DNA from: an uncultured Eubacterium sp.
GTDB lineage: Bacteria > Bacillota > Clostridia > Lachnospirales > Lachnospiraceae
Assembly (NCBI GenBank): GCA_900545725.1
Contig: URAI01000029.1
Location: 1 to 24,126, forward strand
DNA length: 24,126 nucleotides
Reading direction: 5' to 3'
The position numbers were made by a program, and so were the translations under genes. A model generated the notes under the pieces. The model was not told the origin of the DNA, ran no database searches, and saw nothing but the letters and a program-made list of their open reading frames with translations. This document shows, one piece after another, positions 7,806 to 15,847 of the stretch (positions within the stretch are counted from its first letter, which is position 1; the number at the start of each line of letters is the position of its first letter).

Positions 7806-8309
7806 ATGCTTAATATTGTATTACATGAGCCGGAGATGCCGGCAAATACAGGAAATATAGGAAGAACATGTGTTGCAGCCGGAGCAAGGCTGCATCTTAT
7901 AGAGCCGCTCGGTTTCCTGCTTAATGAAAAGATGGTAAAAAGAGCGGGACTTGATTACTGGGATAAGCTTGATGTTATAGTCTATGATGACTGGGAAGAT
8001 TTTAAAAAGAAAAACCCGGATGCAAAGATATATATGGCAACAACCAAGGCTCATAAGACATACTGTGATGTAAAATATGAGCCTGACTGTTATATTATGT
8101 TTGGTAAGGAAAGTGCAGGTATTCCTGAGGAGATACTTGTAGAGCATGAAGATACAAGTATAAGAATACCTATGATAGGTGATATACGTTCGCTTAATCT
8201 TTCTAATTCAGTGGCAATTGTATTATATGAGGCCTTAAGGCAGAATAACTTTGACCACATGAACTGTGAGGGACACCTGCACAGACTGCACTGGAACAGT
8301 GAAGCTTAA
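7806..8309 (+). CDS. trmL: tRNA (cytidine(34)-2'-O)-methyltransferase
   Basis: SPOUT-family enzyme that methylates the 2'-O of the wobble base (C34 or cmnm5U34) of leucine tRNAs using S-adenosylmethionine. The 167 residues cover the minimal TrmL length. Motif 1 is EPEMPANTGNIGRTC (8-22, with N14, N17 and R20), motif 2 is FGKESAGIPEEIL (99-111), and motif 3 is RSLNLSNSVAIVLYEALRQ (128-146), which forms the trefoil knot that binds the cofactor. AAGGAG lies just before the ATG. Its stop overlaps the stop of the convergent kinase gene by four bases. Confidence 0.95.
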   Translation: MLNIVLHEPEMPANTGNIGRTCVAAGARLHLIEPLGFLLNEKMVKRAGLDYWDKLDVIVYDDWEDFKKKNPDAKIYMATTKAHKTYCDVKYEPDCYIMFGKESAGIPEEILVEHEDTSIRIPMIGDIRSLNLSNSVAIVLYEALRQNNFDHMNCEGHLHRLHWNSEA

Positions 8310-9742
8310 TTATATGATAGAAGGCTCTTTCTGGCGACAGGGACAGAAAAGGTAAATTCCGTTCCGACGCCGGGAGTGCTGACTACATCTATATGTTCAT
8401 GGTGTGATATTATTATTTCCCTCGTAATTGAAAGACCGAGTCCTGACCCCTTTTTATCACGTCCTCTTGAAGAATCGGATTTGTAGAAACGGTCCCATAT
8501 CTTATCGATATCTTTTTTTGGAATACCAATTCCTGTATCTTTAACGGATATATATGCTTTTTCACCTTTATCACGCACAGATATATATATACATGAATTT
8601 TCCGGACTGAATTTAATGGCATTGTCAACAAGATTATATATAACCTGCGTTATTTTACCCTTATCTGCCTTGACAAACTGTTCTTCACCGGAGAAGGTAA
8701 GCTGGAACTGTATTTTTTTCTTCTTGCATAATCCCTCAAATGTTTCAATTGTATGCTTTATAATCGAATTAATATCAAAAGTCGTTATATCTAAAGAAAC
8801 CGTTGACGGGTCCAGCTCATTAAGCGTGAGTATATTGCTTGTAAGCTTTGTAAGACGGTCTGTTTCAAATAATAATATATCAAAATATTTTCCCATCATC
8901 TCAGGAGGAATTGTACCGTCAGACATAGCTTCCAGATATCCTTTGATTGAAGTTAAAGGAGAACGGAAGTCGTGTGATATGTTTGACAGGAATTTCTGCT
9001 GGAACTGTTCACCTTCATTTAATTTATTAGCCATATAATTAAGTGACAATGCAAGGCGGCCTATTTCATCATTGTGGCGTGGCTGTATCTTATATGCAAG
9101 ATTGCCCTTTCCATATTCTTTTATGGCATATGCAATGTCACCCAGAGGTTTGTGTATGTGTATAATATACAATAATATGAATGATATTGAAAGTAAAAGT
9201 GTTACTCCCATAGTTATATAGTTGGTATTAAAGGTTGTATACACATCATCAGATATATAGCTTTCAGGAATACTTACAACTGCATAACCTTTGGTTGTAA
9301 ATGCATTGGTTATAGGCGCAAATACACTTATATAGGACTCTTTAAACATACCATAAAAGTTACCTGTAAGAGTATGACCTGTGCCTAAGGATGAATAGTC
9401 AAAATTATAAATAGTATAAAGATATCCATTTTCATCGGCAGGCTGTGTGTATTGCGTATCAAGAATAATATGTCCGTCAGTATCAATAAATATTATCCGT
9501 GTATTGCTAAGTGCGGATACGGACTTAAGTTCTGTTTCAATAATTCTTAAGTGTTCATTGCTGAAATAATCAGCAGCATATTCATTTGAAACGGATACAG
9601 CCTGTCTGTACAGAGAGTCGGAATATGTGTTATAGATACGGCTGTAATCTATTTTATAGCTTATAAATGTAACAAATAAAAACGCTGTAATGCCTACAGT
9701 TATATACAGGCACATATATTTTTTAAGAAGGTTAAAATTCAT
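8306..9742 (-). CDS. Two-component sensor histidine kinase
   Basis: 478 residues, class I membrane kinase. The first membrane span is about 11-29, an extracytoplasmic sensor domain (30-172) follows, and the second span is about 173-195. HAMP occupies 196-245, then HisKA with phospho-acceptor H257 in SNISHDFRSPLTSIKGYLE. The HATPase domain has N-box N374 (LVDNAIKFSP), G1 box DTGIGIP (402-408) and G2 box GSGLGLSI (432-439), all intact. It is encoded 56 bases after the response regulator on the same strand and is surely its partner. The sensor domain (FIDTDGHIILDTQ at about 85-97) looks like a single dCache/PAS-like fold; the stimulus is unknown. Confidence 0.95.
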   Translation of the reverse strand: MNFNLLKKYMCLYITVGITAFLFVTFISYKIDYSRIYNTYSDSLYRQAVSVSNEYAADYFSNEHLRIIETELKSVSALSNTRIIFIDTDGHIILDTQYTQPADENGYLYTIYNFDYSSLGTGHTLTGNFYGMFKESYISVFAPITNAFTTKGYAVVSIPESYISDDVYTTFNTNYITMGVTLLLSISFILLYIIHIHKPLGDIAYAIKEYGKGNLAYKIQPRHNDEIGRLALSLNYMANKLNEGEQFQQKFLSNISHDFRSPLTSIKGYLEAMSDGTIPPEMMGKYFDILLFETDRLTKLTSNILTLNELDPSTVSLDITTFDINSIIKHTIETFEGLCKKKKIQFQLTFSGEEQFVKADKGKITQVIYNLVDNAIKFSPENSCIYISVRDKGEKAYISVKDTGIGIPKKDIDKIWDRFYKSDSSRGRDKKGSGLGLSITREIIISHHEHIDVVSTPGVGTEFTFSVPVARKSLLSYN

Positions 9743-9798
9743 AATTTCTCCATGATATCATAGTTGGGTTTCTGTCCCAAGTATCATAAGTAATAAAG

Positions 9799-10506
9799 TT
9801 AAGGGCGTGTGACAAATTTATAGCCTATGCCCCAGACTGTTTCTATGCCCCAGTGTTCATGGTCCTTAATCTTTTCACGGATTCTCTTGATATGGACATC
9901 GACAGTACGTGTATCTCCAAGGTACTCATAGCCCCATATATGGTCAAGCAGCTGTTCTCTTGTAAATACCTGATTAGGAGATGAGGCAAGAAAGTATAAC
10001 AGCTCAAGCTCTTTAGGTGGCATTTCAATATTTTTACCATTATATAATACAGAATAATTGCTAAGATTAATTGTAAGGTCGGGATACTGTACACATTGCT
10101 GTGCAGAAGTGTCGGAAGCGGCAATTGTCTGTGGTAAATGGTAACGGCGAAGCACAGCCTTAACTCTTGCAACAAGTTCCTTAGTTTCAAAAGGCTTAAT
10201 CATATAGTCATCAGCACCAAGTTCAAGTCCTAATACTTTATCAAAGGTCTCGCCTTTAGCGGAGAGCATGATAATCGGTACATTATTAGTCTTTCGTATT
10301 TCCCTGCATACCTGATAACCATCAATGCCCGGAAGCATAAGGTCAAGTATGATAAGGTTAGGCTTAAAGACAGAAAGCTCTTTTAGGGCACTTTCTCCGT
10401 CATAAACCATCTTAGTTTCAAAGCACTCTTTATTAAGATATAAAGATATAAGTTCGTTGATATTTTCATCATCGTCAACAATCATAATTCGTTGTTTTGC
10501 GGCCAT
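9799..10506 (-). CDS. OmpR/PhoB-family response regulator
   Basis: 235 residues. The receiver domain (5-120) has acidic pocket residues D11-D13, phospho-acceptor D55 (LIILDLMLPG), switch S82 and K104. The DNA-binding winged helix is about 139-233, with the typical GDTRTVDVHIKRIREKI stretch and the ending VWGIGYKF. It is encoded upstream of the histidine kinase, in the usual order for a two-gene operon, behind AGGGGGAA. A tandem-repeat array lies upstream, between it and mutS2. The targets are not evident. Confidence 0.96.
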   Translation of the reverse strand: MAAKQRIMIVDDDENINELISLYLNKECFETKMVYDGESALKELSVFKPNLIILDLMLPGIDGYQVCREIRKTNNVPIIMLSAKGETFDKVLGLELGADDYMIKPFETKELVARVKAVLRRYHLPQTIAASDTSAQQCVQYPDLTINLSNYSVLYNGKNIEMPPKELELLYFLASSPNQVFTREQLLDHIWGYEYLGDTRTVDVHIKRIREKIKDHEHWGIETVWGIGYKFVTRP

Positions 10507-10576
10507 ATATATTCCCCCTATATGTTGGTTATTATTAATTTGATAAAATTAACTGAGTAGTATTTAATTAATTTAA

Positions 10577-10722
10577 TCAGATATTGATTAGCTAAATATT
10601 TTTAATATTGTTTAGTCGGATATTATTTGGTTAAATATTTTAATATTGTTTAGTCAGGTATTGATTAGTTAAATATTATTTAGTCCAATATGGATTGGTT
10701 AATTAATCAATATTATTTAAAA
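10577..10722. repeat. AT-rich degenerate tandem repeat, about four units of 30-39 bases
   Basis: Successive units begin at 10577, 10616, 10654 and 10684. Units one and two (39 and 38 bases) are close: each opens with TCRGATATT, contains TTAAATATT or a one-base variant, and closes with TTTTAATATTGTTTAG. Unit three lacks eight to nine central bases, and unit four is the most diverged and runs into the mutS2 stop. The array fills most of the 206-base gap upstream of the response regulator. It may be slippage-generated spacer or a set of binding sites. Confidence 0.6.
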
Positions 10723-13085
10723 TCGACAATGGTTACGCCGGCATCGCCCTCGCCGATTTCACCAAGCCTGAAAGACTTGATATATGGTACACCATAAAGA
10801 TATGAGGTAACGCCATTTCTTAGAGCACCGGTACCCTTGCCGTGTACGATACGAACCTGTGGTATACCGGAAAGGTAGGCATCGTCTAGATACTTATCGA
10901 GCTTTGCCGTAGCTTCGTCCACGGTAAGACCTAAAAGATTAATCTCATGTGATATATTAGCTGATTTACGCATCTTAATCTTTCCTGAACCGCCAGTACC
11001 TTTAGCAGTAGTCTTTTCTTTAGGTTCTTTGTAATTGACAAGGATTTCAAGATTATTAATCTTAGTCTTAGTACTTAAACTTCCCATCTGTATAGTAAGC
11101 TCGCCCTTGTTATTAGGCTTGGAAGTTATAACACCATCAAGGTTCATGCTTAATACCCTTACATGTGTTCCTACTGTAAAGTCACACAGATTATGTGATT
11201 TGCGTGTCTTAGCTGTTGAAGCCTCCGGTTTAATAGCAAGCTTTGACTGGTTCTTTTTCATCTTGTCACGCAGTGCGGAACGCTGGTGTTCAAGCTCTTT
11301 GACAGTCATGCCGTGTTTATTCATCGTCTTAATGGTCTCGTCAGCATATTCCTTGGCATCACGCAGAATACTTGCGGCTTCCTCATTAGCCTTTCTTATA
11401 ATCTTGTCAGTACGTTCTTCAAGTCTGTCAGATTTCTTTTTAAGCTGTGCTTTTAGCTGTTCTATCTCTGATTTGTAAGTGTTAATTTCTTCACGTTCTT
11501 TTTCGATTGTAATACGGCTGTGTTCAAGGTCAGATACAAGATCTTCAAATCTTATATCCTCGGAATCCATACGTGAAGATGCATCTTCGATAATATAGTC
11601 AGGAAGTCCTAACTTTCTTGAGATTGCAAATGCATTACTTTTGCCCGGAATACCAATAAGCAGTCTGTATGTAGGACGGAGTGATTCAACATCAAATTCA
11701 CAGCAGGCATTTTCAACACCATCAGTTGTAAGGGCATATACCTTAATCTCACTATAATGAGTAGTAGCCATTGTAGTAATTCCACGCATATGAAGGTCAT
11801 TAAGTATTGATATTGCAAGAGCAGCGCCCTCAACCGGATCAGTTCCTGCACCAATCTCATCGAACAATATAAGGCTGTTTTCATCAGCTTCTTTTAAAAT
11901 GTTCACTGTGTTAGTCATATGCGATGAAAATGTACTGAGGCTCTGCTCAATACTCTGCTCGTCACCGATATCTGCAAAGATGTTATCAAATACGGCAATC
12001 TCTGAATGGTCAAGTGCAGGAATATTAAGACCTGACTGTGCCATAAGCGTAAGAAGACCGACTGTTTTAAGTGATACAGTCTTACCACCAGTATTAGGAC
12101 CTGTAACTATAAGCAGGTTAAAATCTTTTCCAAGGTAGATATCAATCGGAACAACCCTGTGCTGGTCGATAAGTGGGTGTCTGCCCTTTTTAATATTAAT
12201 ATAACCATTGGTATTCATAACAGGCTGGCTGCACTTATAAAAGCGTGACAGCTGTGCCTTTGCAAATATAACATCAAGATCAGTTAATATACTCTGGTCA
12301 GAGGATAAAATATCAGTATATTCAGCGGCAGAAGCGCTGAGTGTGGCAAGGATAACTTCAATCTCTGCCTGTTCTTTAAGCTCAAGTTCACGTATATCAT
12401 TATTAAGCTTAACAACTGCGGCAGGTTCTATAAAAAGCGTTGAACCGGTAGAAGACTGGTCATGTACCATGCCGGGAACCTGTGACTTGTATTCAGCCTT
12501 GACAGGCAGGCAGTATCTTCCTGAACGTGTAGTTATTACATAGTCCTGCAAACAGTTTCTTACACTGTTAGAGTTAAGCATACGTGTAAGTTCAGAATGA
12601 ATCTTATCATTTGCGGCAGCCTTCTGGCGGCGTAAGCTCTTAAGGTTAGCACTTGCATCATCGCTTATCTCATCCTCAGAGATGATACATCTTTTAATGG
12701 AATTATTAAGAGGCGTAATGCCATCTAACATTTCAAACATATCTGATATGGAATCAGGTATTTCTTCATAATAATTCTTTACATGTGCTGCACAGCTAAG
12801 AACCGAGCTTATATTAAGAAGCTCTGATATGCTTAAAGCACTTCCGACTTCAAGTCTTTTTACAGAAGCTCTTATATCTTTAATTCCGTTAAAATCCACA
12901 CAGCCTTTGGCATATATTCGTCTTAGGGCATCGTTGGTCTGTGCAAGAGCATAATTGATATCATTAATATCATTCATTGGAACAAGCTTTTTTAAGCGTA
13001 ACTTTGCAGGTTCAGATGCAGCAAAGGATACAAGCTTATCAATTATTTTATTATATTCAAGAGTCGTTAAAGACTTATAGTTCAT
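10713..13085 (-). CDS. mutS2: MutS2 family ATPase/endonuclease
   Basis: 790 residues, full length. Order of parts: MutS core-like helices (1-300); ATPase with Walker A GPNTGGKT (329-336) and Walker B LILFDE (405-410), followed by the MutS signature region and THYSE (442-446); a long coiled coil (about 510-620); a beta-rich linker (635-685); and a C-terminal Smr nuclease domain (712-790) with HGKGTG at 748-753. Known roles of the family are suppression of homologous recombination and, in Firmicutes, rescue of collided ribosomes. The N-terminal mismatch-binding domain of MutS is missing, as expected. A GAGGTGA ribosome site precedes the ATG. Confidence 0.96.
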   Translation of the reverse strand: MNYKSLTTLEYNKIIDKLVSFAASEPAKLRLKKLVPMNDINDINYALAQTNDALRRIYAKGCVDFNGIKDIRASVKRLEVGSALSISELLNISSVLSCAAHVKNYYEEIPDSISDMFEMLDGITPLNNSIKRCIISEDEISDDASANLKSLRRQKAAANDKIHSELTRMLNSNSVRNCLQDYVITTRSGRYCLPVKAEYKSQVPGMVHDQSSTGSTLFIEPAAVVKLNNDIRELELKEQAEIEVILATLSASAAEYTDILSSDQSILTDLDVIFAKAQLSRFYKCSQPVMNTNGYINIKKGRHPLIDQHRVVPIDIYLGKDFNLLIVTGPNTGGKTVSLKTVGLLTLMAQSGLNIPALDHSEIAVFDNIFADIGDEQSIEQSLSTFSSHMTNTVNILKEADENSLILFDEIGAGTDPVEGAALAISILNDLHMRGITTMATTHYSEIKVYALTTDGVENACCEFDVESLRPTYRLLIGIPGKSNAFAISRKLGLPDYIIEDASSRMDSEDIRFEDLVSDLEHSRITIEKEREEINTYKSEIEQLKAQLKKKSDRLEERTDKIIRKANEEAASILRDAKEYADETIKTMNKHGMTVKELEHQRSALRDKMKKNQSKLAIKPEASTAKTRKSHNLCDFTVGTHVRVLSMNLDGVITSKPNNKGELTIQMGSLSTKTKINNLEILVNYKEPKEKTTAKGTGGSGKIKMRKSANISHEINLLGLTVDEATAKLDKYLDDAYLSGIPQVRIVHGKGTGALRNGVTSYLYGVPYIKSFRLGEIGEGDAGVTIVDFK

Positions 13086-13358
13086 AATTCACCTCGTATA
13101 AATAATTAAAAATGTTATATTTAATTCAGTATTAAAATGCAGGTAATTTTTTAAAATACAACTGTAATATATTTTACAGCATTTCTTTTGAAATATCTAT
13201 ATATGTATATAATTTTTACAAGTATGTCATAAAATGTTCATATCTGTTTTATATAATAAAAAAATATATGAGCGTGTGATAGTTATTATTATAATTTAGA
13301 ATGGGCAGTGGACTTATAAAACATATGATATATGCCATAATAAGGAGTTATACATTAT
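13086..13358. other. Divergent control region between mutS2 and the HtrA-like gene
   Basis: This 273-base AT-rich gap must hold promoters for both directions. I can see a perfect dyad of two 6-base arms, CTGTAA/TTACAG, around a 6-base centre (13162-13179), and several TATAAT-like boxes (for example near 13208 and 13252). None has a convincing partner at 17 bases, so I do not assign a promoter. AAGGAG at 13342-13347 serves the + strand gene. Confidence 0.35.
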
Positions 13359-14681
13359 ATGAAAAGCGACATGGATAATAATGGGGATAAAGGGTGTGAC
13401 AATCAGGAATATCCCTTATATACTGAAAAGATAATTGTTAAACCATCAGTCAAGTACAAGAAGCTTATACTTTTAGGATGGGTTATGGCAGCAGGTTGTA
13501 TATTTGGTGCAGCAGCAAGCGTTGTTATAGTATTATTTACACCACAGATGTATGACAGATTGGTAATAAGCCATGAGGAGCGTGAGACGTTGCAGTTTGA
13601 AAAGGATGATTATCCTCAGGAGACGGACAATTCGATGGCTGATACATCTACAGAGGACGAGACCGTTACGATGGGACAGTTATCTGACAATCTTACGGAA
13701 GAGGCAATAGGTGATGCTGCCATTACCGCAGATGATTATACTTCATTTACGAAAGCATTAAAAAAGGTAATTGGGACAATACAGAAGTCTATAGTGTCTA
13801 TTGATATATATGAATCAGATATGGATGACTTTATCAGGCAGTCAGTAAGTCCTACAGAGACTATAGGTGCAGTCATAGGAATGGTCGGACAGGAATATAT
13901 TATACTTACTGATTGTGCCGCAGTTAATGATTCTGATACGGTGCTTGTAAAGTTTGATGACAAGTTTGAGACTGGGGCTGATATTATCGGCATGGATAAA
14001 GAAAGTAATATGGCTCTTTTAAGTGTTAAAGAAAGTGTGATACCATCGGAAGAAAGGACACAGCTTTCTATAGCAAGGCTTGGTAATTCCTATAAGACTA
14101 AGCAGGGGGATGTTGCAATAGCGGCAGGCAGGATTAATGGAGTACCGGGAGCAGTTGACTATTGTACAATAACAGATATTTCAACAGAAAGTGTTCTTGA
14201 TAATTCATATCAGATTATGGATGTAGGGCTTACATGCAGGGAAGATGATTTTTCATTTATATTTGGAACAAATGGCAGTCTTATAGGTCTTGCATTTTAT
14301 TCAGAAACTAAGGAGGCCATGTCAGTAACCGGAATATCAGATCTTAAGAGTACCATACAGGCATTATCAAGCGGCAATGGAATTGAATATATGGGAATAT
14401 ACGGACAGAATGTTACAAGTACACTGGCTACACGTTATGGACTCCCAATGGGAATATATATAAAAGAAGTGCAGATAGATTCACCTGCATATAATGCCGG
14501 AATACAGTCGGGAGATGTGATTACCGGAATAGATGAAGAAATGGTTTTGACAATTCAGGTATTTAGTGAGAAACTATATCAGTGTGGTAATGGACAGCAG
14601 ATACAGGTAAAGGTAAAACGTCTGGGAAAAGATGGCTATAAAGAGGTTGAATTTCCGGTTACCGTCGGTGTAAGATATTAG
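13359..14681 (+). CDS. Membrane-anchored HtrA-like protein with PDZ domain and degenerate protease triad
   Basis: 440 residues: cytosolic N-terminus (1-34), one membrane span (about 35-60), acidic linker (70-125), an S1C/HtrA-type protease fold (130-335) and a PDZ domain (343-435, with GIYIKEVQIDSPAYNAGIQS and GDVITGIDEE). In active HtrA the histidine sits in ILTNNHV; here the matching stretch is ILTDCAAV. The aspartate of a DLAVL-type motif is replaced in SNMALLSV, and the GNSGGP serine loop is replaced by sequence around DDFSFIF. All three catalytic residues therefore appear lost. It probably acts outside the membrane as a binding or scaffold protein. The nuclease gene follows after 24 bases in the same operon. 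Confidence 0.82.
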   Translation: MKSDMDNNGDKGCDNQEYPLYTEKIIVKPSVKYKKLILLGWVMAAGCIFGAAASVVIVLFTPQMYDRLVISHEERETLQFEKDDYPQETDNSMADTSTEDETVTMGQLSDNLTEEAIGDAAITADDYTSFTKALKKVIGTIQKSIVSIDIYESDMDDFIRQSVSPTETIGAVIGMVGQEYIILTDCAAVNDSDTVLVKFDDKFETGADIIGMDKESNMALLSVKESVIPSEERTQLSIARLGNSYKTKQGDVAIAAGRINGVPGAVDYCTITDISTESVLDNSYQIMDVGLTCREDDFSFIFGTNGSLIGLAFYSETKEAMSVTGISDLKSTIQALSSGNGIEYMGIYGQNVTSTLATRYGLPMGIYIKEVQIDSPAYNAGIQSGDVITGIDEEMVLTIQVFSEKLYQCGNGQQIQVKVKRLGKDGYKEVEFPVTVGVRY

Positions 14682-14705
14682 TGTGAATAATATTAGGAAG
14701 GTGAA

Positions 14706-15650
14706 ATGATGCATTATATAGAACAGTTAAAGGATGGAGACAGAGTATCAGAGGTATATTTATGTAAGTCTAAGTCAACAGCACTTACAAAGGCAGGAAG
14801 AGAATATGAAAATGTACTGCTTCAGGATAAGACAGGAGTTATAGATTCTAAGATATGGGATCCTATGTCAGGTGGAATTGGAGATTTTGAGCCAATGGAT
14901 TATGTTGCAGTTACAGGACAGGTGAGCAGCTATAATGGTTCATTACAGCTTAAGATTGACAGAATAAGAGTCGCTAATGAGAATGAATATGTGGCAGCAG
15001 ATTATGTTCCATGCAGCAGATTCAGTATAGATGATATGTATGAAGAGCTGATGGGATATGTAAAGAGTGTGAAAAATACATACATTTCACAGCTTCTTAA
15101 TAAGTTCTTTGTAGAAGATGAAGAGTTCATTAAGAAGTTTAAGAATGTATCGGCAGCCAAGACAGTACATCATGGATTTGCAGGCGGATTATTAGAGCAT
15201 AGTTTAAGCGTTACCAGGATGTGTGGACATATGGCAGATAATTATGATTTCTTAAACAGAGATCTGCTTGTGGCATGTGCTATGTTACATGATTCAGGTA
15301 AGGTTAAGGAATTATCAGAATTTCCTAAGAATGACTATACTAACGAGGGTAATTATATAGGACACATCGTTATTGGTTATGAGATGGTAATGGAAAAGAT
15401 TAATACTATAGATGGTTTTCCATCAGAGCTTGCAGCACAGATTGGTCACTGCATATTGTCACATCATGGAGAGCTTGAATATGGTTCGCCTAAGAAGCCG
15501 TCGATAGCAGAAGCACTTGCTCTTTCAATGGCAGATAATATGGATGCGAAGTTAGAGACTATGAGAGAAGTTCTTGAATCGAAGGAGTCTGATGACTGGC
15601 TTGGATTTAACAAATGGCTTGAGTCTAATGTAAAGAGGACTATTATATAA
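14706..15650 (+). CDS. YhaM-like 3'-5' exoribonuclease (OB fold plus HD domain)
   Basis: 314 residues. An N-terminal OB-fold nucleic-acid-binding domain (about 10-95, LLQDKTGVIDSKIWD and YVAVTGQVSSYNGSLQLKI) is followed by an HD phosphohydrolase domain (about 140-290). Metal ligands are visible as H165 in GLLEHSLSV, H195-D196 in AMLHDSGKVKEL, H253/H254 and D277. This is the arrangement of YhaM/CBF1, which trims RNA (and DNA) from the 3' end. AGGAAGG at 14695-14701 could serve either of two adjacent ATGs (14706 or 14709). It is probably co-transcribed with the HtrA-like gene. Confidence 0.9.
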   Translation: MMHYIEQLKDGDRVSEVYLCKSKSTALTKAGREYENVLLQDKTGVIDSKIWDPMSGGIGDFEPMDYVAVTGQVSSYNGSLQLKIDRIRVANENEYVAADYVPCSRFSIDDMYEELMGYVKSVKNTYISQLLNKFFVEDEEFIKKFKNVSAAKTVHHGFAGGLLEHSLSVTRMCGHMADNYDFLNRDLLVACAMLHDSGKVKELSEFPKNDYTNEGNYIGHIVIGYEMVMEKINTIDGFPSELAAQIGHCILSHHGELEYGSPKKPSIAEALALSMADNMDAKLETMREVLESKESDDWLGFNKWLESNVKRTII

Positions 15651-15680
15651 GATGGTGTGAAAAATCGCCTGTGCGAATTT
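15651..15680 (+). repeat. Dispersed intergenic repeat fragment (copy B)
   Basis: Immediately after the YhaM-like stop codon, 15651-15668 matches 7135-7152 at 15 of 18 positions. Bases 15668-15679 match 3588-3599 at 11 of 12. Short stems follow (TGCGA/TCGCA, and AGCAA/TTGCT near 15698-15710). The rest of the gap to 15847 holds a strong AAAGGAG (15774-15780) followed at 15792 by a two-codon ATG-GAA-TAG frame. Confidence 0.5.
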
Positions 15681-15847
15681 TTCTTCGCCTCTTCGCAGCA
15701 AAAGTTGCTCAGAAATGGGAATTAGTATTAATAATCAGATTGATATACTGAAGTTAAATTACTAAAAATTAAGAAAGGAGAAGCTGTACGGATGGAATAG
15801 TAATTATTTTGTATGTCCTTAAGAGGGGTATCCGGCAGCTTAAATAT

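Noticed and set aside
8306..8309. Four-base overlap of trmL and kinase stop codons as a regulatory device
   Set aside because: Overlapping stops of convergent genes are common in compact genomes and no further structure is seen.
9843..10190. 115-residue minus-strand frame inside the response regulator
   Set aside because: It lies wholly within the strongly supported regulator in another frame and shows no domain.
10577..10722. CRISPR array
   Set aside because: The repeats are adjacent and degenerate with no unique spacers, the units vary in length, and no cas gene is present.
11035..11478. 147-residue + strand frame antisense to mutS2
   Set aside because: It is antisense to the MutS2 coiled-coil and linker region, and is rich in L and S as expected from reading such a gene backwards.
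13359..14681. Active DegP/HtrA protease
   Set aside because: None of the three catalytic motifs keeps its catalytic residue by alignment.
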